NCBI GenBank assembly: GCA_015689685.1
Contig: WVSL01000006.1
Location: 62,001 to 126,000 of the forward strand
DNA length: 64,000 nt
DNA from: Rhodobacterales bacterium HKCCE2091
GTDB lineage: Bacteria; Pseudomonadota; Alphaproteobacteria; Rhodobacterales; Rhodobacteraceae
Direction: 5' to 3'
Part shown: piece after piece, positions 27,230 to 34,972 of the stretch
How positions within the stretch are numbered: position 1 is the stretch's first letter
Layout of the letters: the number at the start of each line of letters is the position of its first letter
Program-made: the position numbers and the translations under genes
The notes under the pieces: model-generated
Seen by the model: the letters and a program-made list of their open reading frames with translations, nothing else
Databases searched by the model: none
What the model was told of the DNA's origin: nothing

Positions 27230-28329
27230 CCCAGAAATCCCGCATACGCGAGGAGGCGGAGGGCTTCGCCCGCGCCTTCGCGGAGGCCGGCGCGGTGCCG
27301 GTGGAAACCGACCTCCTGCTGGAGGCCGGGCCGTTCCTCGACCTCTATGGCGAGGACATCCGGGCGCGTGCCTATACCACCACAGACCCGGACCGGGGCG
27401 AGTTGATGCTGCGCCCCGACTTCACCCTGCCCGTGGTGCGGCAGCACCTGTCGAACGGGCGCGGTGCGGCGCGGTACTGCTACCTGGGCGAGGTGTTCCG
27501 GATGCCGCCGACCGGATCGGGGCGGCCGCGGGAATACCTGCAGGTCGGGTACGAGCTGTTCTCCGAGGGCGATGCCGCCGCCGCGGACGCGGAGGTCTTC
27601 GCGCTGTTCCATGGCCTCCTGTCGCCGCTCGGCCTCGCGCCGGTGACGGGCGACATGGGGGTGCTTCTGGCGGCCGTCGAAAGCCTGTCGACGACCCCGC
27701 GCCGCAAGCGCGCGCTCAGGCGGCACCTGTGGCGGCCGCGCCGGTTCCGCACGCTGTTCGACCGCTTCGCCGGCCGAACTGAGGCGTCGGCCCCGCGCCG
27801 GGCGCTCGTCGCCGCGCTGAAGGCGCGGGGGGCGGAGGCGCTGATGGCCGAGGCCGGGCCGGAAATCGGGCTCCGGACCGCGGCGGACGTGCGTGCGCGG
27901 CTCGACATTCTCGCCGCCGACGCGGCCGAACCGCCGATCCCGCAGGCGCAGGCGGAGGTGCTGGACGCGATCCTTTCGCTCCGCGAGACGCTGCCAAACG
28001 CCTATGCCGCGCTGTCCGACATGTCGGTGGACCTGCCCGGCATCGGCCCCGCCGTCACCGGTATCGGGCGGCGGATGGCGGCGCTGGAGGCACGCGGTCT
28101 CGACCCCGCCTCGCTCGCGTTCGAGGCCAGCTACGGCCGCACCAGCATGGAATACTACGACGGGTTCGTGTTCGGTTTCGTCGCACCGGGCCGTCCCGAC
28201 CTGCCGCCGGTGGCCACGGGCGGCCGCTACGATGCCCTGACCCGCCGGATCGGCGGGGTCGAGGCGCCGGCGGTCGGCGGCGTGATCCGTCCCGAGATCG
28301 CGCTGGAGCTGCGGGAGGGCCCAACATGA
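27226..28329 (+). CDS. hisZ: HisZ, regulatory subunit of ATP phosphoribosyltransferase
   Basis: A 367-residue HisRS-like protein that lacks tRNA-charging activity and forms a hetero-octamer with the short HisG, allowing histidine feedback. It resembles HisRS in [34 protein letters not shown] and [18 protein letters not shown], but has no anticodon-binding domain. It starts with GTG in a GTGA overlap with hisS and ends in an ATGA overlap with hisG. Confidence 0.93.
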   Translation: MTQKSRIREEAEGFARAFAEAGAVPVETDLLLEAGPFLDLYGEDIRARAYTTTDPDRGELMLRPDFTLPVVRQHLSNGRGAARYCYLGEVFRMPPTGSGRPREYLQVGYELFSEGDAAAADAEVFALFHGLLSPLGLAPVTGDMGVLLAAVESLSTTPRRKRALRRHLWRPRRFRTLFDRFAGRTEASAPRRALVAALKARGAEALMAEAGPEIGLRTAADVRARLDILAADAAEPPIPQAQAEVLDAILSLRETLPNAYAALSDMSVDLPGIGPAVTGIGRRMAALEARGLDPASLAFEASYGRTSMEYYDGFVFGFVAPGRPDLPPVATGGRYDALTRRIGGVEAPAVGGVIRPEIALELREGPT

Positions 28330-29015
28330 CCCTGAAGCTCGGCCTGCCGTCGAAGGGGCGGCTGATGGAGAAGGCGTTCGACTGGTTTTCCGGCCGCGGG
28401 ATCGAGATGCGGCGCTCGGGCAACGACCGCGAATACGCCGCCGAGGCGGGGACGGCGGGCCTGACCGTCATGTTGATGTCGGCGGGCGAGATCCCGCGGG
28501 AACTGGCGGCGGGGCGGATCCATCTCGGCGTGACCGGAAGCGATCTCGTGCGCGACCGCATCCCGGCTTGGGACCAGGCGGTGGAGGAACTGGCCGAACT
28601 GGGCTTCGGCTTCGCCGACCTCGTGATCGCGGTGCCGGCGGCCTGGGTCGACGTAGAGACGCTGGACGACCTCGACGCGGCGGCCGCTGACTTCCGCTCC
28701 GGTCACGGTCATCGCCTGCGGATCGCGACGAAGTACCACCGGCTGGTCCGGGATTTCCTGCGCGAGGCGGGCGTGGCGGACTACCGGCTCGTGGACAGCC
28801 AGGGCGCGACCGAGGCGACCGTGCGCCACCTGACCGCCGAGGCCATCGCGGACATCACCTCGACCGGCGAGACCCTGCGCGCGAACCACCTCAAGCCGCT
28901 GACGGACGGGTTGATCCACCGCAGCCAGGCGGTTCTGTTCCGCGCCCGCGGGGCGATTTGGGGCGACGCGGAACGGGCGGAGCTCGAGCGACTGAAGGGC
29001 GTCCTGGGGATTTGA
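28326..29015 (+). CDS. hisG: ATP phosphoribosyltransferase, short catalytic form
   Basis: A 229-residue HisG of the short type (HisG-S) that catalyses the first step of histidine synthesis. KLGLPSKGRLMEK at the N-terminus, GVTGSDLVRD, and the PRPP-binding block near EAIADITSTGETLRANHL are visible. The regulatory ACT-like domain of long HisG is missing, consistent with the adjacent HisZ. Followed by a palindromic intergenic repeat at 29023. Confidence 0.95.
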   Translation: MTLKLGLPSKGRLMEKAFDWFSGRGIEMRRSGNDREYAAEAGTAGLTVMLMSAGEIPRELAAGRIHLGVTGSDLVRDRIPAWDQAVEELAELGFGFADLVIAVPAAWVDVETLDDLDAAAADFRSGHGHRLRIATKYHRLVRDFLREAGVADYRLVDSQGATEATVRHLTAEAIADITSTGETLRANHLKPLTDGLIHRSQAVLFRARGAIWGDAERAELERLKGVLGI

Positions 29016-29022
29016 CGGTAGA

Positions 29023-29082
29023 GGGGGCTCTGCCCCCGCCTTCGGCTCCCCCGGGAATATTTGAGGGATAGAGAAGTCGTGG
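29023..29082. repeat. Palindromic intergenic repeat, copy 1
   Basis: GGGGGC-TCT-GCCCCC hairpin, then CCTTCGG and CCCCCGGGAATATTTGAGGGAT-AGAAG. A second, diverged copy lies at 36414-36486 with the same order of elements. Both are just beyond the 3' end of genes. It may act as a terminator or RNA-stability element. Confidence 0.6.
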
Positions 29083-29083
29083 G

Positions 29084-29509
29084 TCAGACCACGCCGATGT
29101 CGGCCAGTGCACGTTCGAGGGGCGCAGGCAGGTCGTCACGGGCAGCGGTTTCCGACAGGTCGGAAGGGGCGTCGGACGCCTTCAGGTAGCGCCAGCCCTG
29201 GAACGGGCGTTTTGGGACGGGGGTGACGCGGACAAGCTCGGGGTCGAGGACGATGCCGCAACGGCGGATGCCGTCGTCGCGGGTGACCTCGTCGAAGCGG
29301 AGGATGCGCTGGCGGGCAAGGACGAGTCCGCGGATCACCCAGTAGAGCGACCCGCCGTCCAGCACCTCCGCCTCGCGTTTGGGCCACATCCGGGTGACGT
29401 GACGATGAAGCCCGCCGGGGAGCGGCGAGGGGTTGGCGGCGCGCCAGGCCTCCAGTTGCTCGACGCTGTCGATCCCCACGCAAAGCTTGATCAGATTCAG
29501 GTTGCCCAA
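29084..29509 (-). CDS. DUF1489 family protein
   Basis: A 141-residue conserved alphaproteobacterial protein of unknown function. NLIKLCVGIDSVEQLEAW opens it; RHVTRMWPKR, GSLYWVIRGLVLARQRI and FQGWRYL are conserved patches. It begins with TTG at 29509; no in-frame ATG exists before residue 41. Divergent from nrdJ across 161 bases. The ribosome-binding region of this gene coincides with a DnaA-box-like sequence at 29513-29521. Confidence 0.85.
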   Translation of the reverse strand: MGNLNLIKLCVGIDSVEQLEAWRAANPSPLPGGLHRHVTRMWPKREAEVLDGGSLYWVIRGLVLARQRILRFDEVTRDDGIRRCGIVLDPELVRVTPVPKRPFQGWRYLKASDAPSDLSETAARDDLPAPLERALADIGVV

Positions 29510-29512
29510 GGG

Positions 29513-29557
29513 TTTTCCACAGGTTTGTCCACCGATCCGGCCACAGGGTTTTCAACA
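29513..29557. promoter_or_regulatory. Cluster of three DnaA-box-like sequences
   Basis: TTTTCCACA (29513-29521), TTGTCCACC (29525-29533) and TTTTCAACA (29549-29557) resemble the DnaA box TTATCCACA with one, two and two mismatches respectively. Their starts are 12 and 24 bases apart. They lie in the divergent DUF1489-nrdJ region, about 115-160 bases before nrdJ. Confidence 0.4.
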
Positions 29558-29575
29558 GAATCTGCGGCCGGGTTC

Positions 29576-29589
29576 ACCCTACATAGGGT
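29576..29589. promoter_or_regulatory. Palindrome upstream of nrdJ
   Basis: ACCCTA-CA-TAGGGT, a perfect 6-2-6 inverted repeat. It does not match the NrdR box consensus that I know. A regulator site for nrdJ or the DUF1489 gene is possible. Confidence 0.35.
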
Positions 29590-29643
29590 AGCGGCCACGA
29601 CGGCGGCGGCAAGCGGTTGTGAGATCGGCGCTCTGAGCGTATT

Positions 29644-29664
29644 CTCGGGGCTCGCCCCGAGGAG
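29644..29664 (+). promoter_or_regulatory. Hairpin overlapping the nrdJ Shine-Dalgarno
   Basis: CTCGGGGC (29644-29651) and GCCCCGAG (29654-29661) are perfectly complementary. The right arm covers the first half of the Shine-Dalgarno GAGGAG (29659-29664), six bases before the nrdJ ATG, so the fold would partly hide the ribosome-binding site. Confidence 0.5.
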
Positions 29665-29670
29665 ATCGCC

Positions 29671-31959
29671 ATGACCCGCTTTGCCGCTCCGATTTCCGAA
29701 GCCATCTGGGACATGAAATACAGGCTGAAGCAGGCCGATGGCGCCGCCTTGGATGCGACGGTGGAGGATACCTGGCGGCGAATCGCGCGCGCGACGGCGG
29801 CGGTGGAGACCGACCCGAAGGCCTGGGAAGACCGGTTCTATGCCGCGCTGGAAGACTTCCGCTTCCTGCCTGCCGGGCGGATCGTGGCGGGGGCCGGCAC
29901 CGGCCGGTCCGTCACCCTGTTCAACTGCTTCGTCATGGGCACGATTCCCGACAGCATGGGCGGCATCTTCGACGCGCTGAAGGAGGCCGCGCTGACCATG
30001 CAGCAGGGCGGCGGCATCGGCTACGACTTCTCCACCATCCGGCCGAAGGGCGCGGCGGTCGCGGGCGTGGCGGCGGATGCATCCGGGCCGCTCAGCTTCA
30101 TGGATGTCTGGGACGCGATGTGCCGCACGATCATGTCGGCCGGCAGCCGCAGGGGCGCGATGATGGCGGTCATGCGCTGCGATCACCCGGATATCGAGGA
30201 TTTCATCGCCGCCAAGGCCGACCCGGCGCGGCTGCGCATGTTCAACATGTCGGTCCTGGTGAGCGATGCCTTCATGGAGGCGGTGAAGGCCGACACGTCC
30301 TGGGACCTGGAATTCGGCGGCAAGGTCTACCGCACGGTCGAGGCGCGGGACCTGTGGAACCGGATCATGCGCGCGACCTACGACTACGCCGAGCCGGGGG
30401 TGATCTTCATCGACCGGATCAACGGCATGAACAACCTGGCCTATGCCGAGACCATCGCGGCGACGAACCCCTGCGGCGAGCAGCCCCTGCCGCCCTACGG
30501 CGCCTGCCTGCTCGGCTCGATCAACCTTGCCCGGCTGGTGACGGCGCCGTTCGAGGACGGTGCGGGGATCGACGGGGCGGAACTGGACGATCTCGTCGCG
30601 ACCGCCGTCAGGATGATGGACAACGTGGTGGACGCGAGCCGCTTCCCGTTGCCGCAGCAGGCGGCGGAGGCGCAGGCCAAGCGGCGGATCGGGCTTGGCG
30701 TGACGGGCCTGGCCGACGCCCTTCTGATGGTCGGCCTGCGCTACGGGTCCGACGAGGCGGCGGCGCAGACCGGCGCGTGGATGAAACGGATCGCGCGGGC
30801 GGCCTATCTTGCCAGTGTCGACATTGCGAAGGAGAAGGGTGCCTTCCCCCTGTTCGAGGCCGAGCCTTTCCTTTCCAGTGGAAACATGCAGCGGATGGAC
30901 GCGGACGTGCGGGAGGCCATCGCGACCCACGGGATCCGCAACGCGCTGCTCACGTCGATCGCGCCCACGGGCACGATCAGCCTTTACGCGGGCAATGTTT
31001 CCAGCGGGATCGAGCCGGTCTTCGCCTATGCCTACACCCGCAAGGTCCTGCAGCGCGACGGCTCGCGCACAGAGGAGGAGGTGGTCGACTACGCCGTTGC
31101 CCTGTGGCGCGAGAAGTTCGGCGATGCACCGCTGCCCGATCACTTCGTGAACGCGCAGACCCTGTCGCCCTCGGACCACGTCAGGATGCAGGCCGCGGCG
31201 CAGGACTGGGTCGATTCCTCGATCTCCAAGACCATCAACGTGCCCGCCGACATCGACTTCCAGGCGTTCAAGGACGTCTACATGCAGGCGTGGGATTCGG
31301 GCTGCAAGGGTTGCACGACCTACCGCCCGAACGCGGTGACCGGCAGCGTGCTGAGCGTCGCGGAGGAGAAGCCCGAGGCACCGGAGGCAACCGCCGACGC
31401 GGACCACGAACCCGCCGTCCCCCACGGCGACGTCATCTACATGTCCGAACCGCTGGACCGGCCGCAGGCGCTGGAGGGCCAGACCTACAAGCTGAAATGG
31501 CCCGACAGCGAACACGCGCTCTACATCACCATCAACGACATCATCCTGAACGGCCACCGGCGGCCGTTCGAGGTGTTCATCAACTCCAAGAACATGGAGC
31601 ACTTCGCCTGGACCGTGGCGCTGACGCGGATGATCTCGGCGGTGTTCCGGCGCGGCGGGGACGTGAGTTTCGTGGTCGAGGAACTGAAGGCGGTGTTCGA
31701 CCCGCGCGGCGGCGCGTGGATGCAGGGCAAGTACGTGCCGTCGATCCTCGCGGCCATCGGCGGGGTGATCGAGCGGCACATGATCGCCATCGGTTTCCTC
31801 GAAGGCGAGGGCATGGGGCTGAAGTCCGACCCGCAGGCCGAGGTGGTGAACCTGGGCAACCGGCCGGGCCCGGCCTGCCCGAATTGCGGCCAGTACGACA
31901 TGCGGATGGCCGAGGGCTGCCTGACTTGCAACAATTGCGGATATTCGAAGTGCGGATAG
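29671..31959 (+). CDS. nrdJ: Adenosylcobalamin-dependent (class II) ribonucleotide reductase
   Basis: A 762-residue enzyme that makes deoxyribonucleotides with or without oxygen, using coenzyme B12. RFLPAGRIVAGAGT and TLFNCFVMG open the barrel; the active-site loop is ATNPCGEQPLPPYG; APTGTISLYAGNVSSGIEP lines the substrate site. A TSCPD domain follows (about residues 600-705) and the C-terminus is a cysteine-rich ribbon, CPNCG...CLTCNNCGYSKC, that supplies reducing thiols. The start at 29671 has GAGGAG seven bases before it. I see no B12 riboswitch in the 161-base upstream region; it has DnaA-box-like sites and a hairpin instead. Confidence 0.94.
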   Translation: MTRFAAPISEAIWDMKYRLKQADGAALDATVEDTWRRIARATAAVETDPKAWEDRFYAALEDFRFLPAGRIVAGAGTGRSVTLFNCFVMGTIPDSMGGIFDALKEAALTMQQGGGIGYDFSTIRPKGAAVAGVAADASGPLSFMDVWDAMCRTIMSAGSRRGAMMAVMRCDHPDIEDFIAAKADPARLRMFNMSVLVSDAFMEAVKADTSWDLEFGGKVYRTVEARDLWNRIMRATYDYAEPGVIFIDRINGMNNLAYAETIAATNPCGEQPLPPYGACLLGSINLARLVTAPFEDGAGIDGAELDDLVATAVRMMDNVVDASRFPLPQQAAEAQAKRRIGLGVTGLADALLMVGLRYGSDEAAAQTGAWMKRIARAAYLASVDIAKEKGAFPLFEAEPFLSSGNMQRMDADVREAIATHGIRNALLTSIAPTGTISLYAGNVSSGIEPVFAYAYTRKVLQRDGSRTEEEVVDYAVALWREKFGDAPLPDHFVNAQTLSPSDHVRMQAAAQDWVDSSISKTINVPADIDFQAFKDVYMQAWDSGCKGCTTYRPNAVTGSVLSVAEEKPEAPEATADADHEPAVPHGDVIYMSEPLDRPQALEGQTYKLKWPDSEHALYITINDIILNGHRRPFEVFINSKNMEHFAWTVALTRMISAVFRRGGDVSFVVEELKAVFDPRGGAWMQGKYVPSILAAIGGVIERHMIAIGFLEGEGMGLKSDPQAEVVNLGNRPGPACPNCGQYDMRMAEGCLTCNNCGYSKCG

Positions 31960-31999
31960 GGGCGGAAAGCACTCGCATTATCGGTGGCCTCCGCTAGAT

Positions 32000-32941
32000 A
32001 TGGTGAAGACCCTGTTCGCCACGCAGGCCCCGTTGATGCGCCTTCCCGCCGTCCTTCTCGCCGTCGCGACGATGCTGTGCTCCGCCCCGGCGGTCGCGCA
32101 GGAACATCGCACGCTCGGCTTCGGGCGGTTCCTGACCAACGACGTCATCGACCAGGAAGACCGCTGGCGTACCGGCGGCCTGACGCTCAACTGGGTTCGC
32201 GGCACCGAGTGGACCGGCCAGTTGCCGTCGCGACCGTTCGACATCCTCGAATACCGGTTCCGCGCCAACCTCATCACGCCTGCCGACACGGCCAACCCGG
32301 CGCCCGGCGACCGGCTGTTCGCCGGCACGCTGTCCTTCGGCCTGCACACCCATTTCGACTGGAACGGGACGGAGGTTTCGGCCGGGGTCGACCTCGCCGA
32401 AGTCGGCGAGCAGACCGGCCTCCGGAACTTCCAGCGCAGCCTGCATGACCGGTTCGGATGGGATCCCGTCACCACCGGTCCGTTCGAGATCGAGGACCAG
32501 TGGCTCCTGCATGCGACGGTCGAGTTCGGGCGCGAATACAACCTCGGTTTCGGGCGCCTGCGCCCCTTCGCAGAGGTCCAGAGCGGCCTTGAAAACCTCG
32601 CCCGCGTCGGGGCCGACCTGACCATTGGCGAATTCGGCCGTGGCGCGCTGATGCTGCGCGACGTGAACACCGGCCAGCGCTACGTTGGCGTCCGGTCGGA
32701 GGATCCGAGCGGGTTGAGCCTGATCCTCGGGGCGGACGCCGCCTGGGTCGAAAGCTCCGTCTACCTGCCCGAGAGCCTCGGCTACGAGATCGAACCGTTC
32801 CGCGGACGCCTGCGGGCGGGGGTCGCGACAGAGATCGGGCCGCTCGGCGTCTTCGCCGGGGCGACCTACCTGACCGAGGAATTCGTCGGCCAGCCCGAAG
32901 GCCAGGTGCTGAGCTCGGTCAACATCACCTTCAACTTCTGA
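32000..32941 (+). CDS. LpxR-like (DUF2219) outer-membrane lipid A deacylase family protein
   Basis: A 313-residue protein with a hydrophobic leader ending ATMLCSAPAVAQ and a mature part of alternating strands ending in SVNITFNF, the aromatic C-terminus of outer-membrane barrels. LGFGRFLTNDVIDQEDRWRT near the start, TGLRNFQRSLHD mid-protein and the RPFAEVQSG segment match the DUF2219/LpxR family, which removes the 3'-acyloxyacyl chain of lipid A. Catalytic activity is not shown here. The start may instead be ATG at 32036; neither has a good ribosome-binding site. Confidence 0.78.
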   Translation: MVKTLFATQAPLMRLPAVLLAVATMLCSAPAVAQEHRTLGFGRFLTNDVIDQEDRWRTGGLTLNWVRGTEWTGQLPSRPFDILEYRFRANLITPADTANPAPGDRLFAGTLSFGLHTHFDWNGTEVSAGVDLAEVGEQTGLRNFQRSLHDRFGWDPVTTGPFEIEDQWLLHATVEFGREYNLGFGRLRPFAEVQSGLENLARVGADLTIGEFGRGALMLRDVNTGQRYVGVRSEDPSGLSLILGADAAWVESSVYLPESLGYEIEPFRGRLRAGVATEIGPLGVFAGATYLTEEFVGQPEGQVLSSVNITFNF

Positions 32942-32960
32942 CGCCCCGCCGCCCGCGCGC

Positions 32961-32989
32961 TTGACAGCCGGGCGGGAAGCGACTATCCG
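32961..32989 (+). promoter_or_regulatory. Sigma-70 promoter of rpsD
   Basis: TTGACA (32961-32966), a 17-base spacer, TATCCG (32984-32989). A near-consensus housekeeping promoter placing the transcript start near 32996 and leaving a leader of about 115 nt. Confidence 0.7.
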
Positions 32990-33030
32990 GCGCGCTCCGT
33001 CCCGAAAGGCGGTTCATTGGTGTTGGCGGC

Positions 33031-33070
33031 CCCCGCAAGGGGATGCCTGTCGCCCCGGCCAAATCCGGGG
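33031..33070 (+). promoter_or_regulatory. Structured rpsD mRNA leader
   Basis: Two short hairpins lie in the leader: CCCC-GCAA-GGGG (33031-33042, GNRA tetraloop) and CCCCGG-CCAAAT-CCGGGG (33053-33070). Ribosomal protein S4 autoregulates its own mRNA in other bacteria, so this leader is a candidate site, without direct proof. Confidence 0.35.
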
Positions 33071-33111
33071 AAAGGACAACGCCCTTCGCAACATGCAGAA
33101 GGAGATCAGCC

Positions 33112-33732
33112 GTGACCAAACGCACGTCTGCCAAGTACAAGATCGACCGCCGGATGGGCGAGAACATCTGGGGTCGCCCGAAGTCCCCGGTGAACAAGCG
33201 CGAATACGGCCCCGGCCAGCACGGCCAGCGCCGCAAGGGCAAGATGTCGGACTTCGGCCTGCAGCTTCGCGCCAAGCAGAAGCTCAAGGGCTACTACGGC
33301 GACCTGACCGAGAAGCAGTTCCGCCGCATCTACGCCGAGGCCGAGCGCCTGCGCGGCGACACCGGTGAACAGCTCATCGGCCTGCTGGAGCGTCGCCTCG
33401 ACGCCGTCATCTACCGTGCCAAGTTCGTGCCGACCGTCTTCGCCGCGCGCCAGTTCGTGAACCACGGCCATGTCCTCGTGAACGGCAAGCGGGTCAACAT
33501 CCCCAGCTACCGCGTCAAGGAAGGCGACGTGATCGAGGTGCGCGAGAAGTCGAAGCAGCTCGCCACCGTGCTCGAAGCGGTCCAGCTTCCGGAACGCGAC
33601 GTGCCGGACTACCTCGATGTCGACCACAACAAGATGGTCGCCACCTTCGTCCGCACCCCCGGCCTCGGCGACGTCCCCTACGCGGTGATGATGGAGCCGA
33701 ACCTGGTCGTCGAATACTACGCCAAGAACTGA
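33112..33732 (+). CDS. rpsD: 30S ribosomal protein S4
   Basis: A 206-residue S4, the primary 16S rRNA binder for the small-subunit body. It begins with GTG ([20 protein letters not shown]), after AGGAG at the right spacing. The S4 RNA-binding domain is clear: [36 protein letters not shown]. The C-terminus ends EYYAKN. No paralogue or neighbouring ribosomal genes are present; it is a stand-alone transcription unit with its own promoter and terminator. Confidence 0.96.
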   Translation: MTKRTSAKYKIDRRMGENIWGRPKSPVNKREYGPGQHGQRRKGKMSDFGLQLRAKQKLKGYYGDLTEKQFRRIYAEAERLRGDTGEQLIGLLERRLDAVIYRAKFVPTVFAARQFVNHGHVLVNGKRVNIPSYRVKEGDVIEVREKSKQLATVLEAVQLPERDVPDYLDVDHNKMVATFVRTPGLGDVPYAVMMEPNLVVEYYAKN

Positions 33733-33757
33733 TCCCGAAAACGGGACACGAGGGACA

Positions 33758-33787
33758 GGGGCGCGCCGGGAACGGGGCGCCCTTTTC
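33758..33787 (+). terminator. Rho-independent terminator of rpsD
   Basis: GGGCGC (33759-33764), 12-base loop, GCGCCC (33777-33782), then TTTT. It lies between rpsD and the convergent AraC gene. Confidence 0.7.
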
Positions 33788-33805
33788 CGTTTCGGGGTAA
33801 CGGTG

Positions 33806-34558
33806 TCAGGGTCGGAACCCGCGGCGGTAGTCGGTCGGGCTTTGCCCCGCGAAGTCGCGGAAGGCGGCGTTGAAGGCGGAAAGCGAGGCGTAGCCGAGAC
33901 CGAACGCGATGGCGGTAACCGGTTCCGCGGGGTCGGCAAGGCGTTCGACGGCCCGGATCATCCGCAGCCGCTGGATCGCCTGCCGGCGGGTCATGCCGAG
34001 TTCCGACCGGAACCGGCGGGCCAGCGTACGTTGGGTCAGCCCGGCGGCGCGGGCGAGGGCGGTGGCGTCGGGCGGATCCTCCGGCGTCGCCTCGATCAGC
34101 GCCAATGCGCGGGCCACCGCGTCGGTGCGCGGAACTGGCAGCGAGGTCGGCTCCGGGGTCCGCGCCAGGCGGGCGACGGCGGCGAAGAGGGCACGGAACA
34201 TCGTGGCGTCGTGGTCGGGCAGCGGCCCGTGATCCGCGCCGACGCCCGAGACCTCCGCCACCAGCGCCCGCGCAAGCGGGGTCATCGCGAAGACCGACAG
34301 CGGCGCCGGCGGCGTGCCGAAGCCCGGCGCGAACAGGACCGAGGCCGCGGTCACCCGCTGCGTCAGGGTCACGGTGAACGGCAGGTCCGCCGCGATCAGC
34401 GCGGCGCGGGCGGGCGGCAGCGTCCACCGCCGCCCGCCGGCCTCCAGCCGCAACGCGCCCTCGGCCGCGTAGAGCAGGTAGTGCCGGTCGAACCGGAACT
34501 CCCGTGCGGGTGCGGGGTCGAGCTGCTGGTGGAAGCAGTATGCGTCGGGCGCGGTCAT
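33806..34558 (-). CDS. AraC-family transcriptional regulator
   Basis: A 250-residue regulator with an N-terminal cupin-like sensor (YLLYAAEGALRLEAGGRRW) and a C-terminal double helix-turn-helix. The C-terminal signature is AIAFGLGYASLSAFNAAFRDFAGQSPTDYRR cut into its usual parts: the second helix-turn-helix begins near residue 210. Ligand unknown. It starts 18 bases after the ABM-domain gene on the same strand, so the two are probably co-transcribed. Confidence 0.88.
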   Translation of the reverse strand: MTAPDAYCFHQQLDPAPAREFRFDRHYLLYAAEGALRLEAGGRRWTLPPARAALIAADLPFTVTLTQRVTAASVLFAPGFGTPPAPLSVFAMTPLARALVAEVSGVGADHGPLPDHDATMFRALFAAVARLARTPEPTSLPVPRTDAVARALALIEATPEDPPDATALARAAGLTQRTLARRFRSELGMTRRQAIQRLRMIRAVERLADPAEPVTAIAFGLGYASLSAFNAAFRDFAGQSPTDYRRGFRP

Positions 34559-34576
34559 GGCCCGAGCCTGACCGGC

Positions 34577-34879
34577 TCAGGCCACGGTTTCAACGAGCCT
34601 CGCGTCGTAGCGGCGGGACGAGGGCGGCGCGGTCATCATCGGCCGCAGCACCGCACCGCTCGCGGCCAAACCGGGGGAGGCGAGGTAGGCCGCGAAGCTT
34701 TCCGCGTCGTCCCATTCGTGCAGCACGCCGACATGGGTGCCGGAGGCCGGGTCGAGATGCGGGCGAAAGCAGCGGTTGCCGGGCATGGCGCGGACCGTCC
34801 GGGCCTCGGACAGGAGGTGGTCAAGCGCGGTGTCGCGCGCGTCCGGTGCGACGTGGAAATCGACGATGGCGATGAACAT
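34577..34879 (-). CDS. ABM-domain putative quinol monooxygenase
   Basis: A 100-residue protein of the antibiotic-biosynthesis-monooxygenase (YgiN-like) fold. Beta-alpha pattern with FIAIVDFHVAPDARD, GNRCFRPHLDP and VLHEWDDAESFAAYLAS fits the family; the conserved EW-x-AFxxH-like block is present as HEWDDAESFAAYL. Substrate unknown. The start at 34879 follows GGAGACACGCC. Probably an operon with the AraC regulator that follows, which may control it. Confidence 0.8.
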   Translation of the reverse strand: MFIAIVDFHVAPDARDTALDHLLSEARTVRAMPGNRCFRPHLDPASGTHVGVLHEWDDAESFAAYLASPGLAASGAVLRPMMTAPPSSRRYDARLVETVA

Positions 34880-34972
34880 GGCGTGTCTCCGGTTCGTGTG
34901 ACGTGACCGGAGAATGGCCGGAGGGGCGATCGTCGCGCTGCCGCCGGCCGGACAAGGATGCGCTGCGAGCGG

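Noticed and set aside
29510-29670. B12 riboswitch or NrdR box upstream of nrdJ
   Set aside because: The region is only 161 bases, lacks a conserved B12 box, and the palindrome at 29576 does not match the NrdR consensus.
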